Source: an uncultured Lachnospiraceae bacterium | GTDB lineage: Bacteria; Bacillota; Clostridia; Lachnospirales; Lachnospiraceae | Direction: 5' to 3' | NCBI GenBank assembly: GCA_910578085.1 | Contig: CAJTPM010000039.1 | Span: forward strand, 1 to 29,905 | Length of the DNA: 29,905 nt | Part shown: positions 7,467 to 15,500 of the stretch, in pieces | Layout: the number at the start of each line of letters is the position of its first letter | Position numbering within the stretch: position 1 is the first letter of the stretch | Made by a program: the position numbers and the translations under genes | The notes under the pieces: generated by a model | The model's database searches: none | The model's input: the letters and a program-made list of their open reading frames with translations, nothing else | What the model was told of the DNA's origin: nothing

Positions 7467-7486
7467 ATGGATCACGCACCTTTACT

Positions 7487-7621
7487 TCACCATTCCGAAG
7501 TAATCATGTAGTCTGGCATTGCAAATCTAAAATTATTTCTACCACCAAAATCATTTGCAGCGCTGTTACTATGAATGCTAACCTCCTCCGGCTCTATGAC
7601 AGGCTCCAAACAACGAGGCAT
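7487..7621 (-). CDS. Possible 44-residue small ORF between hydG and the hydrolase
   Basis: ATG at 7621 to TGA at 7487-7489 encodes MPRCLEPVIEPEEV, then an Asn/Gly-rich stretch (NSAANDFGGRNNFRF) and ends PDYMITSEW. No Shine-Dalgarno precedes the ATG; a good GGAGGAGG lies inside the frame and is followed by ATT, an unlikely start. It fills most of the 163-nt gap in the operon. Composition is protein-like but no family is recognised, and it may be a chance frame. Confidence 0.25.
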   Translation of the reverse strand: MPRCLEPVIEPEEVSIHSNSAANDFGGRNNFRFAMPDYMITSEW

Positions 7622-7638
7622 CTATCTGTTAAAATGCA

Positions 7639-9057
7639 TTAGAAATAAAAATCTCTCTGCCCGCGTTTTGTCAACCCAAGCCGCTCCTTCGTCAGCGCCC
7701 GCACTTTATCGCTGCCGATCTCTGTAAGCTGCCGCCTGATCATCTCCTCCCCGACCCGCCTTGTGCGGGGCGACGCGTAGTCTTCCAGATACTCCTGCAG
7801 CGTCAGCAGGGCATTTGGCAGACAGCAGTTCTGGATCTGTCCGGACTTGCACAGGGACATAAACCGATCCCCGGTCCGTCCCTCCCTGTAGCAGGCTGTG
7901 CAGAAAGATGGTATGTACCCAAGCTCCATCAGCCAGCAAACCACCTCATCCAATGTCCGGCGGTCCGACACGTCAAACTGGGCGGAGTTCTCTTCCTCAG
8001 GCTCCGGTTCCCTGTAACCGCCCACGCTGGTTCTCGAGCCGCCGGAGATCTGTGAGATCCCCAAATGCAGCAGACGTTCCCGCACCTCTTTCCTTTCTCT
8101 GGTGGAGATGATCATGCCGGTATAGGGCACCGCCACCCGGATGCAGGCTACGATCTTCGCAAAAATGTCGTCGGAGATACCGTTGTCAAAAGCCCCCGGA
8201 TCGATATCGTCGGCGGGGCATACCCTGGGCACACTGATCGTATGAGGCCCCACGCCGTACACCGCCTCCAGATGCTCAGCATGCATCAAAAGCCCGGCAA
8301 ACTCATAGCGGTAGAGCTCCAGCCCGAAAAGCACCCCTAATCCCACATCATCGATGCCGCCCTGCATGGCTCTGTCGTGGGCCTCCGTATGCCAGACATA
8401 ATCGCTCTTTGGCCCAGTGGGATGCAGTTTTTCATAACTTTCCTTATGGTAGGTCTCCTGAAACAGAATATAAGTACCGATCCCGGCCTCTTTCAGTTTA
8501 CGGTAATCTTCCACTGCCGCCGCTGCAATATTCACATTCACCCGCCTGATCGCGCCGTTTTTATGATGGATCGAGTATATGGTCCGAATAGATTCCAGTA
8601 TGTATTCAAGCGGATTGTTCACCGGATCTTCCCCAGCCTCCAGGGCCAGGCGCTTATGCCCCATATCCTGCAGAGCGATGACCTCCGACCGAATCTCCTC
8701 CTGGGAGAGCTTTTTGCGCGCAATATGCCTGTTTTTTGCATGATAAGGGCAGTAGAGACAGCCGTTGACACAATAATTAGAAAGGTATAACGGTGCAAAC
8801 ATCACAATCCGGTTCCCATAAAAATCCTTCTTGATCTGCTCCGCCAGCCTGTAGAGTTCTTCATTTTTTTCTTCCAGTTCACAGGCGAGAAGCACCGACG
8901 CCTCCCTGTGGTTTAAGCCCTTTCGCAGACGGGCTTTCTCCAGGATCGAATCAATCACCCGGACATCCCTTTTATGGACATCCGCATAAGCCAGTGTGTC
9001 CAGAATTTCCTGATGATCTATAAATTCTTCCGCGTGTCCGGATCTCGGATCGTACAT
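7639..9057 (-). CDS. hydG: HydG, radical SAM maturase of the [FeFe]-hydrogenase H-cluster
   Basis: 472 residues, the usual HydG length. HydG cleaves tyrosine with SAM to give CO and cyanide bound to iron, the precursor of the diiron subcluster. The radical SAM motif CX3CX2C is at C96/C100/C103 (NYCVNGCLYCPYH). The C-terminal auxiliary cluster motif CX2CX22C is at C386/C389/C412 (SFCTACYREG ... NCC), which separates HydG from the related ThiH. RBS TAGGAGG lies 6 nt upstream of ATG. It is the first gene of the operon after a ~200-nt leader and promoter at 9266-9294. Its partner maturase HydE is not in this window. Confidence 0.95.
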   Translation of the reverse strand: MYDPRSGHAEEFIDHQEILDTLAYADVHKRDVRVIDSILEKARLRKGLNHREASVLLACELEEKNEELYRLAEQIKKDFYGNRIVMFAPLYLSNYCVNGCLYCPYHAKNRHIARKKLSQEEIRSEVIALQDMGHKRLALEAGEDPVNNPLEYILESIRTIYSIHHKNGAIRRVNVNIAAAAVEDYRKLKEAGIGTYILFQETYHKESYEKLHPTGPKSDYVWHTEAHDRAMQGGIDDVGLGVLFGLELYRYEFAGLLMHAEHLEAVYGVGPHTISVPRVCPADDIDPGAFDNGISDDIFAKIVACIRVAVPYTGMIISTRERKEVRERLLHLGISQISGGSRTSVGGYREPEPEEENSAQFDVSDRRTLDEVVCWLMELGYIPSFCTACYREGRTGDRFMSLCKSGQIQNCCLPNALLTLQEYLEDYASPRTRRVGEEMIRRQLTEIGSDKVRALTKERLGLTKRGQRDFYF

Positions 9058-9207
9058 GGCGTGCCTCCTAAATCAATCGTAATAACTGCACTAATTCGCG
9101 CGGTTCAGACTCCTTTGATTCGTTTTCCCCGTATCAAACTGTTTAAAACCGTAAAATTGACCGTTGTTTCAAAAAGCGCTCAACACTCTATTAAGCGGAC
9201 AGGAAAA

Positions 9208-9243
9208 CTCGGAAAGAAGCTGTAACAGTTTATCCTCTCCGAG
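9208..9243 (-). promoter_or_regulatory. Leader hairpin upstream of hydG
   Basis: In the hydG leader CTCGGA (9208-9213) pairs with TCCGAG (9238-9243), and the interior can extend the stem (AAACTG/CAGCTT with one mismatch). On the minus strand the stem is followed by TTTTCC, so it resembles a weak leader terminator ~150 nt before the start codon. Attenuation is possible; no known riboswitch class is recognised. Confidence 0.35.
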
Positions 9244-9257
9244 CCGTCCATCATCAC

Positions 9258-9294
9258 TTAACAATATTCTACGGTTTTAACAACAATTTTGCAA
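9258..9294 (-). promoter_or_regulatory. hyd operon promoter with TTAACAA direct repeats
   Basis: On the minus strand TTGCAA (9289-9294), 17 nt, TAGAAT (9266-9271) forms a good sigma-A promoter for hydG. Two copies of TTAACAA on the plus strand (9258-9264 and 9277-9283) overlap the spacer and the start region. TTGTTAA is the half-site of the redox repressor Rex in Firmicutes, which often controls fermentative and hydrogenase genes; here the halves are direct rather than inverted, so Rex control is only a suggestion. Confidence 0.5.
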
Positions 9295-9312
9295 TCAAAT
9301 ATTTCTTTTTTC

Positions 9313-9930
9313 TTACCCTCTCCTCAAAAAGCACTTCATGAAAACAACCGCCCCCAGCAGACAGAGAATCGTCCCAAAGATCCTGTTCACATAACAGATT
9401 TTAAACCCTGTCGCTTTTTTTTGCACAAATGGCACTACCGCCGCGATCAATCCCCACCACACATAAGTCCCCAGGAAGACACCGCAGACTACAAAAATCC
9501 TCTGTGCAACCGTAGCCACGGCAGGTACTTCAAAAAAGGAAAAAGCCACAAGAAATAAAAAGACCATCGCCGGATTCGCGATCCCGATCAGAAAAGAGGA
9601 CAGGCACATTCCGGCGGATCTTGCCGCACTCCTTTTTTCCGGCTCTGCTTCCTGTTTTCCTGAAAGCAGTCTGACGCCCATAAACAGAATCAGGCTGCCG
9701 CCTGCCATATGGATCATTGTCTCATACCGTGTGATAAAAGCCGAAATCAGGGTGATGCCGAACACCCCGACACAGGCGTGAAAGCTGTCAGCAACAGAAG
9801 AGCCGAGCCCTGTCAAAAGCCCGGCCCGCCTTCCGTAACAGAACGTGCGCTGCACTGCCAGCGCTCCTATCGCTCCGCCCGGTACGCCGAAAATGATTCC
9901 GATCAGAATTCCCCGCAGCAGATAACCCAT
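9313..9930 (-). CDS. LysE/RhtB-family amino-acid exporter
   Basis: 205 residues, the typical size of this family. Integral membrane protein with about six hydrophobic segments. The N-terminal signature GIIFGVPGGAIGALAVQRTF followed by GRRAGLLTGLGSSVADSFHA is that of LysE-type translocators, and FLIGIANPAMVFLFLVAF marks the second half. The family exports amino acids or related small metabolites; the substrate cannot be told. It starts 3 nt after the stop of the cytidylate-kinase-like gene and is certainly in its operon. It ends just before the hyd promoter. Confidence 0.85.
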   Translation of the reverse strand: MGYLLRGILIGIIFGVPGGAIGALAVQRTFCYGRRAGLLTGLGSSVADSFHACVGVFGITLISAFITRYETMIHMAGGSLILFMGVRLLSGKQEAEPEKRSAARSAGMCLSSFLIGIANPAMVFLFLVAFSFFEVPAVATVAQRIFVVCGVFLGTYVWWGLIAAVVPFVQKKATGFKICYVNRIFGTILCLLGAVVFMKCFLRRG

Positions 9931-9933
9931 TCT

Positions 9934-10533
9934 TTATCCTTTCACCGCCGCCGCCAACAGCCTGATGCACAGTTCCATGCCCAGTTTCCCGCTGTCCATA
10001 TAAAGCTCATAGTATTTCGGATTTCCCCACTCCCAGTCTGTCACCGACTGATAAAAACCGCTTCTGCGCTTATCATTCTTTTTCAGGGCATTCTTCGCTT
10101 CCGTCTCGTTAAAACCTTCCTTCTCCATCGCCCTTTTCAGCCGCTTCTCATTGTCAGAATGAATAAACACACCCAGATGGTTTTCCTTTTCCCGGAGGAT
10201 ATAGCCCGCCGCCCGGCCAACGATCACGCAGTTTCCCGCCTCGGCTGCCTCCTCGATGATGCGCTTTTCCTCCAGAAACAGTTTATCTGCCATGGAAAGA
10301 TCCTTTCCGGAGGAACTTCCCCCCAAAGAGGTTTTGGACAGATTAAACAGCCAGCTGCCATGGCTGGCCTCATCCAGCCCCTCGATCTGGAAGGACGGGA
10401 TCTGTAGATTTTTAGCCGCTTCCAGCAGGATATTCCTGTCATACAGTTTATACCCCAGTTCTTTTGCCAGTCTCTTTCCTATTTCGTTTCCCCCGCTGGC
10501 GTATTTTCGTTCAATTGTTACAATATTATACAT
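9934..10533 (-). CDS. Cytidylate kinase-like family protein
   Basis: 199 residues. N-terminal MYNIVTIERKYASGGNEIG is the modified P-loop of the cytidylate-kinase-like (AAK6) family; further markers are LYDRNILLEAAKN, NCVIVGRAAGYILRE and KKNDKRRSGFYQ. Members are small P-loop phosphotransferase-like proteins common in Lachnospiraceae and distinct from the essential Cmk; the substrate is unknown. RBS AAAGGGGG is 7 nt from ATG; a clear promoter (TTGAGA-17-TATAAT) lies at 10572-10600. A decayed copy of this gene's promoter and first codons lies upstream of the EamA gene at 11909-12026. Confidence 0.85.
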   Translation of the reverse strand: MYNIVTIERKYASGGNEIGKRLAKELGYKLYDRNILLEAAKNLQIPSFQIEGLDEASHGSWLFNLSKTSLGGSSSGKDLSMADKLFLEEKRIIEEAAEAGNCVIVGRAAGYILREKENHLGVFIHSDNEKRLKRAMEKEGFNETEAKNALKKNDKRRSGFYQSVTDWEWGNPKYYELYMDSGKLGMELCIRLLAAAVKG

Positions 10534-10571
10534 AACTGGTCCCCCTTTCTGGTAATTATTCCCATAATCCC

Positions 10572-10600
10572 ATTATACTCACTCTTCTTTAAATTCTCAA
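10572..10600 (-). promoter_or_regulatory. Promoter of the kinase-like / LysE operon
   Basis: On the minus strand TTGAGA (10595-10600), 17 nt, TATAAT (10572-10577), then 38 nt to the ATG of the cytidylate-kinase-like gene. Near-consensus sigma-A promoter. Its sequence and its distance to the ATG match those of the promoter at 11998-12026. Confidence 0.75.
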
Positions 10601-10633
10601 TCAGTTTTTACTAATTATTTTATCCGATTCCCA

Positions 10634-11422
10634 TCATGAAAATGCCACATCATATGCCGTATACTCGCGGTCAAAATGATACCCCAGCTTTTCCGCAAGC
10701 GCCACCGACCATTTATTCTGGGCGTCCCAGCTCGGATACCACCCTCTATTCAGGCATTCTAGGATAAGCTTTGCCCCGCAGATCAGGGCAAATCCCTTTC
10801 TGCGGTGATCCTCCTCTGTGTCAATCTGAATTTCGATCCCGCCGATATAACCGGTATAAGAAGAAGCGCCGGAGACCGGTTCCCCGTCCTTTAACATTAC
10901 AACCCCCAAACCGTATTTCTGATATGTATCATAATCCGCATACTGTTCCACCCAGCCCCTGCACCAGTCCATTTTTCCGCAGCGCTCAAACAATTCCTCC
11001 CCGATCAGCTTTAACGCATATCCGGCGGGAAGCCCGTCCACGATCCTTTGCAGCTTCTCTGCGTCAAAGACATCCGGTTCCTTTCTGAACGCATAGCGGA
11101 CGGTCCGCTTTGCCTTTTCTCCAAGACTCTCCTCGATCAGTTCCGCCCAAGCCTGATCCTCTGGCACCACGATCAGAAATTCCGGCGCTGTCCGCCACAA
11201 CCCTGCGGACTTTATCACTTCTCCTGCCAGCAGAAACTCCCTGTCAGGCTTCCCCGCCAGAAAGCAGAAATCCCCCAACACTGCCATGGCGGATACCGGA
11301 TCTTCCTGCGACGTTACAAAAATCTTTCCCATTACGCCCTGTAAACAGGACCAGATCATTGTCTCCTGCCAGCCTGCAAACAGCGGTGCGGCTTTCTCCA
11401 TTTTCTTTAATCCCTGAATCAT
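10634..11422 (-). CDS. GNAT-family N-acetyltransferase (ZmaR-like)
   Basis: 262 residues from ATG at 11422, which has GGGAGG 4 nt upstream; an in-frame ATG at 11485 has no RBS. The C-terminal half carries the acetyl-CoA fold: GYIGGIEIQIDTEEDHRRKG contains the RRKGFA pyrophosphate-binding loop, followed by LILECLNRGWYPSWDAQN and SVALAEKLGYHFDREYTAY. This arrangement is typical of the GNAT_acetyltran family (Pfam PF12746) that includes the zwittermicin-resistance protein ZmaR. The acceptor substrate is unknown. It lies 71 nt downstream of the EamA transporter gene and is probably cotranscribed with it. Confidence 0.82.
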   Translation of the reverse strand: MIQGLKKMEKAAPLFAGWQETMIWSCLQGVMGKIFVTSQEDPVSAMAVLGDFCFLAGKPDREFLLAGEVIKSAGLWRTAPEFLIVVPEDQAWAELIEESLGEKAKRTVRYAFRKEPDVFDAEKLQRIVDGLPAGYALKLIGEELFERCGKMDWCRGWVEQYADYDTYQKYGLGVVMLKDGEPVSGASSYTGYIGGIEIQIDTEEDHRRKGFALICGAKLILECLNRGWYPSWDAQNKWSVALAEKLGYHFDREYTAYDVAFS

Positions 11423-11442
11423 TTTACCTCCCATATGCCGTC

Positions 11443-11465
11443 TCTGGCGCGATGCACGCGCCAGA
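11443..11465 (-). other. GC-rich hairpin between EamA and GNAT genes
   Basis: TCTGGCGCG (11443-11451) and CGCGCCAGA (11457-11465) form a perfect 9-bp stem with a 5-nt loop, ~20 nt upstream of the GNAT start. No U-tract follows on the minus strand. It may limit read-through or protect the processed transcript. Confidence 0.45.
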
Positions 11466-11493
11466 AATCCTGCTCGTTCCTGCAACTCATCCT

Positions 11494-11907
11494 TTACACG
11501 ACCATAATCAGCGTCCCTGCTCCGATCAGCACACAGCCGATAAAGGACTTCACGGTAAACTGCTCATGCAGAAACAGAAAAGCCAGTACCAGCGTAATCA
11601 CCACACTCAGCTTATCGATGGGAACCACCTTTGATACTTCGCCGATCTGTATCGCTCTGTAATAACAAAGCCAGGACGCCCCGGTGGCAAGCCCGGACAA
11701 TATCAGAAAGAGAAAACTCTTTCTGCTGATCGACGCAAGACCGCTCTGAGCTCCTGACAGAAATACGATAGCCCAGGCCATGATAACCACAACTCCCGTT
11801 CGGACTGCCGTGGCCAGATTGGAATTCACGCCTTCTATTCCCATTTTCGCCAGTATGGATGTCAATGCCGCAAAAACTGCAGACAACAGTGCAAACAATA
11901 ACCACAT
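11494..11907 (-). CDS. Single-domain EamA/DMT-family transporter
   Basis: 137 residues with four to five hydrophobic helices. MWLLFALLSAVFAALTSILA opens the EamA fold, the middle reads LSGLATGASWLCYYRAIQIG, and KVVPIDKLSVVITLVLAFLF with EQFTVKSFIGCVLIGAGTL closes it. Length is that of half-size DMT transporters, which act as homodimers or pairs; the substrate is unknown. RBS GGAGGG is 7 nt upstream of ATG. That RBS lies inside the remnant of a cytidylate-kinase-like start region, so the gene seems to use a captured promoter. Confidence 0.88.
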   Translation of the reverse strand: MWLLFALLSAVFAALTSILAKMGIEGVNSNLATAVRTGVVVIMAWAIVFLSGAQSGLASISRKSFLFLILSGLATGASWLCYYRAIQIGEVSKVVPIDKLSVVITLVLAFLFLHEQFTVKSFIGCVLIGAGTLIMVV

Positions 11908-11959
11908 ATTTTAACCCTCCACACTCATATTCTCATTCGATCGTCACAATAATATACAT
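11908..11959 (-). pseudogene. Vestigial 5' end of a second cytidylate-kinase-like gene
   Basis: From ATG at 11957-11959 the minus strand reads MYIIVTIE, stop (TGA), then EYECGG. This lines up without gaps with MYNIVTIE-R-KYASGG of the intact gene at 10533, the TGA standing where that gene has CGA (Arg). The promoter upstream also matches, and the distance from TATAAT to ATG is 38 nt in both. The Shine-Dalgarno is lost. The remnant ends at the EamA start, where GAGTGTGGAGGG now serves as its RBS. Confidence 0.6.
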
Positions 11960-11997
11960 GGAGAACGCCTGCCTTCGGCAATTTTTCCCGCATTCTC

Positions 11998-12026
11998 ATT
12001 ATACATACTCATCTTCGGATTCACAA
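11998..12026 (-). promoter_or_regulatory. Promoter of the EamA / GNAT genes
   Basis: On the minus strand TTGTGA (12021-12026), 17 nt, TATAAT (11998-12003). It is paralogous to the promoter at 10572-10600 and gives a ~90-nt leader carrying the decayed kinase-like start. Confidence 0.65.
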
Positions 12027-12040
12027 TCTCTTTTTGTTAA

Positions 12041-12083
12041 AAAACTGCCCCTCTGTGACTTTCCATCACAGAGAGGCAGTTTT
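12041..12083 (-). terminator. Strong terminator of the surface-protein operon
   Basis: AAAACTGCC at 12041 and its complement GGCAGTTTT ending at 12083, with CTCTGTGA/TCACAGAG inside, form a stem of about 17 bp (one bulged C) and a 7-nt loop. On the minus strand it ends in CAGTTTTTTAAC, 12 nt after the last small membrane-protein gene. Confidence 0.9.
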
Positions 12084-12094
12084 ACAATACTATT

Positions 12095-12289
12095 CTATGC
12101 CTCACCAGCCTCAAAGGACACCGCATCGTCCGCGCACAGCTCTGATAACTGGTCCTCCAGATCCCGTTCCTGCATTTTCATATTATGTCTTTTACAGGCA
12201 CAGACCGCGATCACCACGATCAGTATGATTGCCGCCGGTATCTCCCACCAGCAGAATCCCCATGCAGTATGTTCAAAAATATATGACAT
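12095..12289 (-). CDS. Small single-pass membrane protein, 64 aa
   Basis: N-terminal short extracellular piece, then WWEIPAAIILIVVIAVCAC as one transmembrane helix (~14-33), then a charged cytoplasmic tail (KRHNMKMQERDLEDQLSEL) predicted as amphipathic helix. RBS GGAGGG lies 8-9 nt before ATG. It is the last gene of the operon behind the giant surface protein. It resembles its 61-residue neighbour (shared W-E-[IL]-P-A before the helix and similar tail), so the two are probably ancient duplicates. Unknown function; a membrane partner of the surface protein is a reasonable guess only. Confidence 0.72.
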   Translation of the reverse strand: MSYIFEHTAWGFCWWEIPAAIILIVVIAVCACKRHNMKMQERDLEDQLSELCADDAVSFEAGEA

Positions 12290-12309
12290 CCTTACGTCCC
12301 TCCTGTTTT

Positions 12310-12495
12310 TTATCGGCTCTGCAGAGTTTCCAGCTTCTCTTTCCTCTCTTTGTCAAACTGACCTTCCCGTCTCTTCTGATTCAGACTGTGCACAATAATC
12401 TCCACAAGCAGGAGCACGCCCACGATCAGCGCCGGCAATTCCCAGAAATGCATGCCCAGGCTGTTATGTACAAAGTTGAATAAATCAATCCACAT
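12310..12495 (-). CDS. Small single-pass membrane protein, 61 aa
   Basis: MWIDLFNFVHNSLGMHFWEL leads into the helix PALIVGVLLLVEIIVHSL (~21-38) and a highly charged tail (NQKRREGQFDKERKEKLETL). RBS GGAGGAAG is 5-8 nt from ATG. It starts 49 nt after the stop of the 2698-residue surface protein and 20 nt before the similar 64-residue gene, so all three form one operon ending at the terminator 12041-12083. Orientation by the positive-inside rule is N-out/C-in, as for the C-terminal anchor of the surface protein. Confidence 0.72.
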   Translation of the reverse strand: MWIDLFNFVHNSLGMHFWELPALIVGVLLLVEIIVHSLNQKRREGQFDKERKEKLETLQSR

Positions 12496-12544
12496 CTTCT
12501 CTTCCTCCTGTTACAAACCGCTCTTATCCAGTCCGCCCTGTCTC

Positions 12545-15500
12545 TTAAACTCCGGACTGCCTTTTCAGTTTCTCCTGCGCCAGTTCATCCGTCAGCTGCG
12601 CCAGTCTTCCCTGCCGCTTCTTCATGTCATTTGTATACCAGGTGTACAGAATGAACGCGGCTAACATTAACAGGAAGTGAAGGATACAGCATCTGTCATC
12701 GAATATGCCGCCGGCAAGAGGTACTTCCTCATCTGTAATCGGTGTAATAATGACATTCCCGTTGTCGTCCTCATCGACCAGTGCTCCCTGTAACGGTACT
12801 TCCTCGTCACCGATCTCCGTCAGTCCGGCGTCTGTCGGTACTATAACCGGCACTGCTCCACCAGGTGTCGGTACTACAGGTATTATGGTATCCAGTATAA
12901 CGGAATCCGTACCTGTCAGAGAAGCCGGAGGTGTGGGTGGAGTTGAAGGATCCGGATTTCCACCGCCGCCATTACCGCCGCCGCCAGAGTTTGACGTTCC
13001 GGCTGCCGTATAATAAACGACCAGCTCAAGGTTTCTTCCCGGCATTTTTCCCGTTACAAATGCTGCGCTGCTGTTGTATCCGTCGATCACAGGTGAATTT
13101 ACCAGATACTCCTTACCTGCCGGAAGATTCGCCGTATAACTCTCAGCTGCTCTTGTTCCGTCTCCGGTATATTCATAGCGGACTGTCAAAGTGTATAATC
13201 CGTCTATCGGAAGTTCTCCCGTCGTATCTTCGCCTGTCGGGTCATCTTCCGCCGAATCACCACCAGGTGTTTCCCCAGTTCCAACTACCGTCACCTTATT
13301 TCTGATATCCGTCTTTCCAATATCCCCTTCCTGTACGGTATAGCTGTAATATACGACAGTGCTTGTGCCAGCTGCAAGGGAAGTAATACTGTGGTTGCCT
13401 TCCAGTGGTGTTATCGCACCGTTTTCCTCCACTCTCACAGCTTCCGCCTCGCCGAGGGCATTTTGCATCTCATCTGCTATCCTGATATCGGACAGGCTTA
13501 CATTTCCGGTATTTGTCACTGTCACCCTGAAAAGGATTCCCTCTCCTGCCACAAATCCCGTACCGTTTGCCGGAGCGTTTGCAACTTCCTTCGTCACACG
13601 GAGGCCTTTTCTCTCAACCTCGACTTCCACGGGAACCTGTTCCGAGGAATCCCAATTCTCTGTCCCATCCTCCGCCTTCGCTGTAGCCACGTTTACAAAG
13701 TCTCTTCCGATATCAGAATCTTTGATCTTGTAGGTCACCGTAAATGTCTCCGACGCGCCGGGTTCCAGAGAGGTAATCGTCTTTGATACACCGGATTTCG
13801 GAGCCGATTCTCCTGTGGTTTTCATCAAAGCACTGGCAAATAGTTTTTTCAGGAACTCTTTTACGGAATTTCCGTCTCTTATCGCAACATCCTGCATCAC
13901 ATCAGATACTGTAATATTTTCCAACGTCTGGTTGCCGCTGTTTGTCACGATAATATCAAAAGTTACCGTTTCACCCACTTTAAAGAATCTGTTATCGTTT
14001 TTGTCCACGCCTGTCGCACCTTCGGGATTCCCATCGCCGTTTTTACGAATGGATTTCACAACCGTAAGCTGCTTATCCACTCCTTCTGTTGGAATCTTAG
14101 GTGTGGTATCTTCCACTGTTATCGTTTCATCTTTCGGTTTCGCTGTGGCTGTATTCGTAAATCCTTTTGTCTGATCATTGGCATCTTCTATATCAGTCGA
14201 TGTCACCGCATATTCAGCTGTCACCGTCACACTCGCTCCGGCCGCCAGCTTTTTGATCGTCACGGAATTGCCGTTCATATTCTCGTAGCCATCGCTATCT
14301 ACACCTGTCACACCGGTGATTTTCGCTTCCGTTTTTCCGTCCGTCACAATTACATTATGCAGATCTACGGTGCCGCTGTTTGTCACGACAATCTGGAAAG
14401 TAATATTTTCATTCAGCTGATATCTCCCATCTTCTGCCGGGGTGGACGTCACAGTTTTTTCAACTGTCATGCCTCTCCACTGAGCCGTCAAATAAAGATC
14501 CTCTGCAGGCATGGTAAAGTTTCCGTTCCCGTCGATCTCTACCGCAGCATCTGTAGTCCATCCCGCAAATTCAAATTTCTGATTACTTCTTTCTGTAGTT
14601 TTTACCGGTACTATAGCGGCGTTTGTGGTCTGGGGAGTCCCTTCTTCGTACGGTCCCTCTATCACATCTGCACCGCTTTCCTTACCGTCGGCACGATCTT
14701 CCAATACACCGCCGTTTAACTGATAAATCACACGATGTTCCCGATAATCCGGTATATTATTGGAATTGCTGTCCAGAACATAATATACATCTACTTTATT
14801 GTCAGCTTCATTTGCAGATACTATTCCCCCTGATGCTCCATACTGAACGCCTTTGTCTTCTCTGGTATCGAGCATGTAATTTATGGTTTTAGTCTCACTG
14901 TTCTCCTCAACCGTGCGAGTCTTATGTCCCTCAACATCCGTACTCTCAGTAAAGAAGGATTCTCCATAAGCTACAGGAGGTTCCGAGACAGTTACAGGAC
15001 TTCCCGTAATCTCGTTTTTCCCGTCATCGCTATAGTGATACTGCACTGCATACTTCAGGTCGGTTCTTACAGTATAGTTGACGGTTATCTCTGTATTTTT
15101 CCCAGGCATCTTGCCCTGTACAACCAGCTTATCGCTTGAATATCCTTCGATTACAGGGGATGTTACTTCGTAGTCTTCCCTTTCCAGATACTCACCAACG
15201 GCATCTGTTGCCGCCGGGTTGTTTGTCCCGGCATACACATAGTGAATCGTCAGGATATACTTATCCTCCACAGTCGCTGGATCAGTCTGATCCTCTTTCT
15301 GGGTTGAACCAGGATCATCCGGGTCAGTTGTGCTTCCGGTCACTTTCGCCTTGTTGATTATGGTCTTTCCTGCCTGTTCACCTCCGGCAGTTCCCGCATC
15401 CTCTCTCAATACTTTATAACTGTAATGTAAAATTACCGTTTCCCCTACAGGCAGACTATCGATCTTTCTTATCTTTTTACCATTTATCGTTTCTTCCGTC

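Noticed and set aside
9058..9257. Known riboswitch in the long hydG leader
   Set aside because: I found no conserved core of a familiar class (TPP, cobalamin, SAM, FMN, glycine or others); only a single hairpin is supported.
9709..10407. Plus-strand open frame of 232 codons over the LysE and kinase-like genes
   Set aside because: Opposes two well-supported genes with clear family motifs; no RBS.
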